Shown: piece by piece, positions 5,105 through 8,036 of the stretch
How the letters are laid out: every line of letters begins with the position of its first letter
Position numbering within the stretch: position 1 is the stretch's first letter
Source of the DNA: an uncultured Desulfovibrio sp.
Lineage (GTDB): Bacteria > Desulfobacterota > Desulfovibrionia > Desulfovibrionales > Desulfovibrionaceae
Direction: 5' to 3'
DNA length: 8,036 bases
Assembly (NCBI GenBank): GCA_937926875.1
Contig: CALBAX010000105.1
Span: 1-8,036, forward strand
Notes under the pieces: model-generated
Databases searched by the model: none
What the model was told of the DNA's origin: nothing
Seen by the model: only the letters and a program-made list of their open reading frames with translations
Position numbers and translations under genes: made by a program

Positions 5105-6578
5105 GCCCGTTGTCACCGGATGAACAGGCAGGCTGTGACGTTCCCAGCCTGTTCCCCAGCAAAAAGGCCAGCAGGGCCACGAGGGTCGAGGGCACGATGG
5201 GATGGATGCCGTGCATGGGGGGCTTGAGGAGGCTCAGGGCAAAGAAACAGCCCACGCCCACCAGGATGGAGCTCAGAGCACCGGCCGCATTGGCCTTGTG
5301 CCAGTACAGGCCCAGCAGCAGGGGCCAGAGGAAGGTAGCTTCCAGGCCGCCGAACGCGAACAGGTTGATCCAGACCAGCAGATCCGGCGGCTCCAGAGCT
5401 GCCATGAAGACGACGGCACCGATGGCGGCCGTACAGCCCAGGCTGAAGCGCTTGATACGCTGCAAGGGCATGCGGCTGCTGTCGCCCTTCAGGATGTACT
5501 GCACATAAAGATCCTTGATGATGGCCGCTGAGGCCAGGAGCAGCATGGAGTCCACCGTGGACATGATGGCCGCCAGAGGCCCGGCGATGAAGACACCGGC
5601 CCAGAACGGCGGCAGCAGCTCCAGGATAAGGCTGGGCATGGCCATGTCGCCCACGGCCATGCCGGAGATGACGGCCCGCCCCAGCGCTCCGGCCAGATGG
5701 ACGCTCAGCAGGAGAAAGCCGATGATGACCGTGCCCATGATCATGGCGCTGTGCATGGCCCGCGAGTCTTTGTAGCCCATGCAGCGCTGGCTCGTCTGGG
5801 GCAGCCCCAGCACGCCCAGGCCCACCAGTATCCAGAAAGAAAGGATCATGGGCTGGGGCACGGCATCCTTGGGCCCTGTGGGCGTGATGAGGCCGGGGTC
5901 GATGGCCTTGAGGCGCAGCATGCAGGCCTCCATGCCGCCGCCGGCCTGGATCACCGCCACCAGCACCACGACGGAGGCTACGGTCATGACGATGCCCTGC
6001 ATGGCATCGGTAAGGACCACGGCACGGAAGCCGCCCAGCGCGGTATAGGCGATGACCGTGATGCCGAAGAGCGCCAGCCCGGCTTCATAGGGGTAGCCGG
6101 TGATGGCCTGGAACAGACGTGCCCCGCCGATGAACTGGGCCGTCATGGCGGCCACGAAGAAGACCAGCAGGGCCAGAGAACAGAGGATGGCCACAGCGTC
6201 GCTGCCGTAGCGGACGCGCAGGTAATCGGTGATGGTCACGGCATTCATGGCCCGGGCTTCCATGGCGAAGCGTTTGCCCAGGACCCCGATGGTCAGGAAA
6301 ACGGTGGGCATCTGGATCATGGCCAGCAGGACCCAGCTCAGTCCCACGGTATAGGCCACTCCCGGACCGCCGATGAAACTGCTGGCGCTGGTGTAGCTGG
6401 CCACCACGGTCATGGCCAGCACAAAGCCGCCCATGGAACGGCTGCCCAGAAAGTATTCCTCAAGGAAGCCCGAGGCGTTCTCGTGCCTGCGGGAAAGTTT
6501 TCCGGCCCATAGGGCCACCACAAAGGACAGCGCCAGATAAAGGACGATGGGGAGCAGCGTGGAGGACGCAGCGGTCAT
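5094..6578 (-). CDS. panF: Sodium/pantothenate symporter PanF (SSS family)
   Basis: This 494-residue inner-membrane protein imports pantothenate (vitamin B5, the coenzyme A precursor) with Na+. It closely resembles E. coli PanF as I recall it, with shared blocks EYFLGSRSMGG (41-51), SASSFIGGPG (64-73), GWVLLAMIQ-like SWVLLAMIQ (81-89), AMTAQFIGGARL (144-155), YTALGGFRA (178-186), HLAGALGRAVI (294-304), GPLAAIMST (333-341) and NLFAFGGLEATFLWPLLLGLYW (from residue 405). Ser340 and Thr341 fall where SSS-family transporters place the Na2-site hydroxyls. About 13 hydrophobic helices are visible, as expected. Translation starts with AGGAGG (6591-6586) seven nt before the ATG. The start overlaps the yhdT stop (ATGA, 6578-6575), so the two are coupled, as in E. 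coli where yhdT precedes panF. Confidence 0.95.
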   Translation of the reverse strand: MTAASSTLLPIVLYLALSFVVALWAGKLSRRHENASGFLEEYFLGSRSMGGFVLAMTVVASYTSASSFIGGPGVAYTVGLSWVLLAMIQMPTVFLTIGVLGKRFAMEARAMNAVTITDYLRVRYGSDAVAILCSLALLVFFVAAMTAQFIGGARLFQAITGYPYEAGLALFGITVIAYTALGGFRAVVLTDAMQGIVMTVASVVVLVAVIQAGGGMEACMLRLKAIDPGLITPTGPKDAVPQPMILSFWILVGLGVLGLPQTSQRCMGYKDSRAMHSAMIMGTVIIGFLLLSVHLAGALGRAVISGMAVGDMAMPSLILELLPPFWAGVFIAGPLAAIMSTVDSMLLLASAAIIKDLYVQYILKGDSSRMPLQRIKRFSLGCTAAIGAVVFMAALEPPDLLVWINLFAFGGLEATFLWPLLLGLYWHKANAAGALSSILVGVGCFFALSLLKPPMHGIHPIVPSTLVALLAFLLGNRLGTSQPACSSGDNGQKS

Positions 6579-6901
6579 GGACGCTCCTCCTGACCAGGGC
6601 GGTTTTCGCGGGAAGAGAGCGCTTCCGGCGCCTGTGGCGTGCCGTCATCGTCAAGGGGCATATCCCTGAAGAAAAAGCGCACCAGTCCCCAGACGAGCAG
6701 GCAGGCCACAGGATAGCCCAGCACGCAGCTGTAGAAGAACCAGTCCGGCATGCCCAGCGTATAGCTGTAGTTGTCCGGGGAATCGTTCCCCAGTCCGTAG
6801 GCTGTCAGATACCACCAGAGAAAATACAGGGCATAAGCGGCCAGGGCGAACAGGGCTTCCCGGTTCGCCTGAAGGAAACGCTTGTCGTTTTTGCGGGCCA
6901 T
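6575..6901 (-). CDS. yhdT: YhdT family (DUF997) small membrane protein, partner gene of panF
   Basis: This protein of 108 residues has two hydrophobic helices (about 17-36 and 53-76). It resembles E. coli YhdT: RFLQANREALFAL (8-20) near the start, a GMPDWFFYSCVLGYP segment (50-64), and VRFFFRDMPLDDD (74-86) after the second helix. E. coli YhdT ends soon after the matching DDD; here a hydrophilic tail of about 22 residues follows. The biochemical role of the family is not known to me; its constant pairing with panF suggests a helper or stabilising role in pantothenate uptake. I chose ATG 6901 because GGAG lies five nt upstream and the family's N-terminus starts there. The frame stays open further upstream to about 7387, but that part is low-complexity and overlaps glk on the other strand. 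Confidence 0.9.
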   Translation of the reverse strand: MARKNDKRFLQANREALFALAAYALYFLWWYLTAYGLGNDSPDNYSYTLGMPDWFFYSCVLGYPVACLLVWGLVRFFFRDMPLDDDGTPQAPEALSSRENRPGQEERP

Positions 6902-7019
6902 GGACACTCCGGGGCTGAAATCTGCGGAAGGATATGCCGCATCCCAGTATGACAGAGAGCGCGCCCGTAGTCGAGCGGGTGGACGGAAGGAGGATCCCGG
7001 AAGGAGAAGGAGCTGTTTT

Positions 7020-7048
7020 TTGACGGGCCTAGGGCGCGGGCGTATGCT
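7020..7048 (+). promoter_or_regulatory. Candidate sigma70-type promoter of glk
   Basis: TTGACG (7020-7025, 5 of 6) and TATGCT (7043-7048, 4 of 6) are spaced by exactly 17 bp. Transcription would start near 7055, about 20 nt before the chosen glk start. The in-frame ATG at 7044 lies inside the -10 box, which argues against its use as a start codon. Confidence 0.5.
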
Positions 7049-7076
7049 GAAGCGACTGCTGCCCGGGAGAAGGATG

Positions 7077-8036
7077 ATGAACGTATTTGCCGCCATAGAT
7101 CTGGGGGGGACCCATTGCCGTTTTGCCCGCTTTCGTGAGACGCCGCATGGTCTGGAACTGGAGGCCGTGGAACAATGCGCCACGGCCGAGCTGCAGGACA
7201 GCGATGCCGTGCTGGAGGCTTGGGAGCAGACCTTGCAGATGCCGCTGGCAGCCGTGTCTGCCCTGGTCATGGGCGTTGCCGGACCTGTGCAGGATGCGCA
7301 GCGGGCCCGCCTGAGCAATGCGCCCCTGCGCATCGACCTGCGTGGGGTGGCGCCCCGTTTCGGTCTGCGATGCTGCCGGGTGGTCAATGACTTCGTTTGC
7401 GAGGCCTGCGCCTGCCTGACGGCCGTAGGGACGCGCTCACGGCATCTGCTGGGGCCGGAGGTGGCTCCCCCTGCGAGTCGTCAGCAAGCTGGTCCCGCGC
7501 CTGTGGCGGTCCTGGGGGCAGGCACGGGGCTGGGGACAGGCTGGCTGGTGCCGTACCCGGAAGCTGGGGGCGTGCACTGGCAGGCCCTGCCCGCAGAAGC
7601 CGGACATACGGCCTTTGCCTTTGTGGGCCGCGAGGAAGAGGAATTTGCCGCCTTTGCCTGTGCCCGGCTGGGCGTGCCTCTGTTGCGCGGTGATGACATC
7701 GTGACGGGCCGGGGGCTGGCTGTGCTGCACCACTTTTTGACAGGGCGGGCTTTGTCTCCGGTGGCGGCCGCAGCCGAAGGTCTGGGCGGGGACTGCGCCA
7801 CCCTGCGCTGGTATGCCCGTTTTCTGGGCCGGGCCTGCGCGCACTGGAGCCTGTCCACGCTGTGTTATAGCGGCCTGTTCCTGACCGGCGGCATGGTCCT
7901 GCGCAATCCCGCGGTCACAAGCCATCCGGCTTTTGCCGAGGGCTTCTATATGGCGCCGGGACTGGGGGTGCTGGAACATATCCCCGTCCGCCGCTATGTG
8001 GAAGCCCGCAGCGGCTTGTGGGGAGCGGCCTGGCTG
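7077..8036 (+). CDS. glk: Glucokinase, Glk family (3' end outside window)
   Basis: The frame is open to the right edge (320 codons) without a stop. The product phosphorylates glucose to glucose-6-phosphate with ATP in the cytoplasm. Family blocks in order are AIDLGGTHCRFA (6-17, ATP phosphate loop), VMGVAGPV (64-71), VVNDF (102-106, with Asn104 and the presumed catalytic base Asp105), VLGAGTGLGTGWLV (145-158), LPAEAGHTAF (171-180, glucose-contacting Glu174 and His177), a TGRGL turn (210-214), FLTGGMVLRN (268-277) and a terminal GLWGAAWL (313-320). E. coli Glk is 321 residues and has its GLLGS equivalent near the end, so only a few codons are probably missing. Where E. coli has Glu187, this protein has Asp206. 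I chose ATG 7077 over 7074 for spacing from GGAG (7066-7069). It belongs to the Glk rather than the ROK family. Confidence 0.9.
   Translation, partial: MNVFAAIDLGGTHCRFARFRETPHGLELEAVEQCATAELQDSDAVLEAWEQTLQMPLAAVSALVMGVAGPVQDAQRARLSNAPLRIDLRGVAPRFGLRCCRVVNDFVCEACACLTAVGTRSRHLLGPEVAPPASRQQAGPAPVAVLGAGTGLGTGWLVPYPEAGGVHWQALPAEAGHTAFAFVGREEEEFAAFACARLGVPLLRGDDIVTGRGLAVLHHFLTGRALSPVAAAAEGLGGDCATLRWYARFLGRACAHWSLSTLCYSGLFLTGGMVLRNPAVTSHPAFAEGFYMAPGLGVLEHIPVRRYVEARSGLWGAAWL

Noticed and set aside
4753..5123. Two overlapping plus-strand frames (96 and 110 codons) after dctM
   Set aside because: One starts at the very end of the terminator T-run and the other runs into panF antisense; neither has a good ribosome site or a recognisable domain.
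5697..6512. Plus-strand open frame of 271 codons rich in Gly/His/Asp opposite panF
   Set aside because: The repetitive HGH/GHG composition comes from reversed panF membrane-helix codons; PanF itself is well supported on the other strand.
6902..7387. N-terminal extension of the yhdT frame to 270 residues
   Set aside because: The added 162 residues are Arg/Ser/Pro-rich, are not found in YhdT, and overlap the glk coding region and promoter on the opposite strand.

Overview
The window is GC-rich and looks like part of a Desulfovibrio-type (Desulfovibrionaceae) chromosome. That placement is an inference from gene content (a DctP/DctQ/DctM TRAP transporter with a divergent DeoR-type regulator) and from a strong bias toward C/G-ending codons. 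No rRNA or other marker is present to fix the taxon. All genes recognised are chromosomal metabolic or transport genes. I see no mobile element, CRISPR array, tRNA or phage gene.

Layout, left to right. Positions 1-219 (+) are the C-terminal end of an NhaC-type Na+/H+ antiporter, followed by a non-coding stretch with a perfect bidirectional hairpin terminator (347-391). A GlpR-like DeoR-family repressor lies at 620-1381 (-). The divergent control region 1382-1712 holds two tandem sites resembling the GlpR operator, a promoter for each direction and a structured leader. A complete TRAP transporter operon follows on the + strand: dctP (1713-2714), an intercistronic terminator-like hairpin (2727-2760), dctQ (2826-3407) and dctM (3411-4700), closed by a strong C-UUCG-G terminator. 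Positions 4753-5093 are about 340 nt with no convincing gene. On the - strand, yhdT (6901-6575) and panF (6578-5094) form a pair overlapping by ATGA; they encode a small YhdT-family membrane protein and a sodium/pantothenate symporter. A divergent glucokinase gene (glk, from 7077, +) runs off the right edge, probably only a few codons short of its end.

How the genes may work together. The repressor probably controls the TRAP operon, and possibly itself, through the operators at about 1465-1505. This ties uptake of an unknown substrate to a phosphorylated sugar or C3 effector of the kind GlpR senses. The hairpin after dctP would let the cell make more periplasmic binding protein than membrane subunits. 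PanF with YhdT is a separate pantothenate (vitamin B5) uptake unit, and glk is a separate glucose-phosphorylating gene with its own promoter. The most interesting part is the GlpR-like regulator, its operator pair and the TRAP transporter, because no catabolic gene nearby reveals the substrate. I do not see a clearly novel multi-gene system here.
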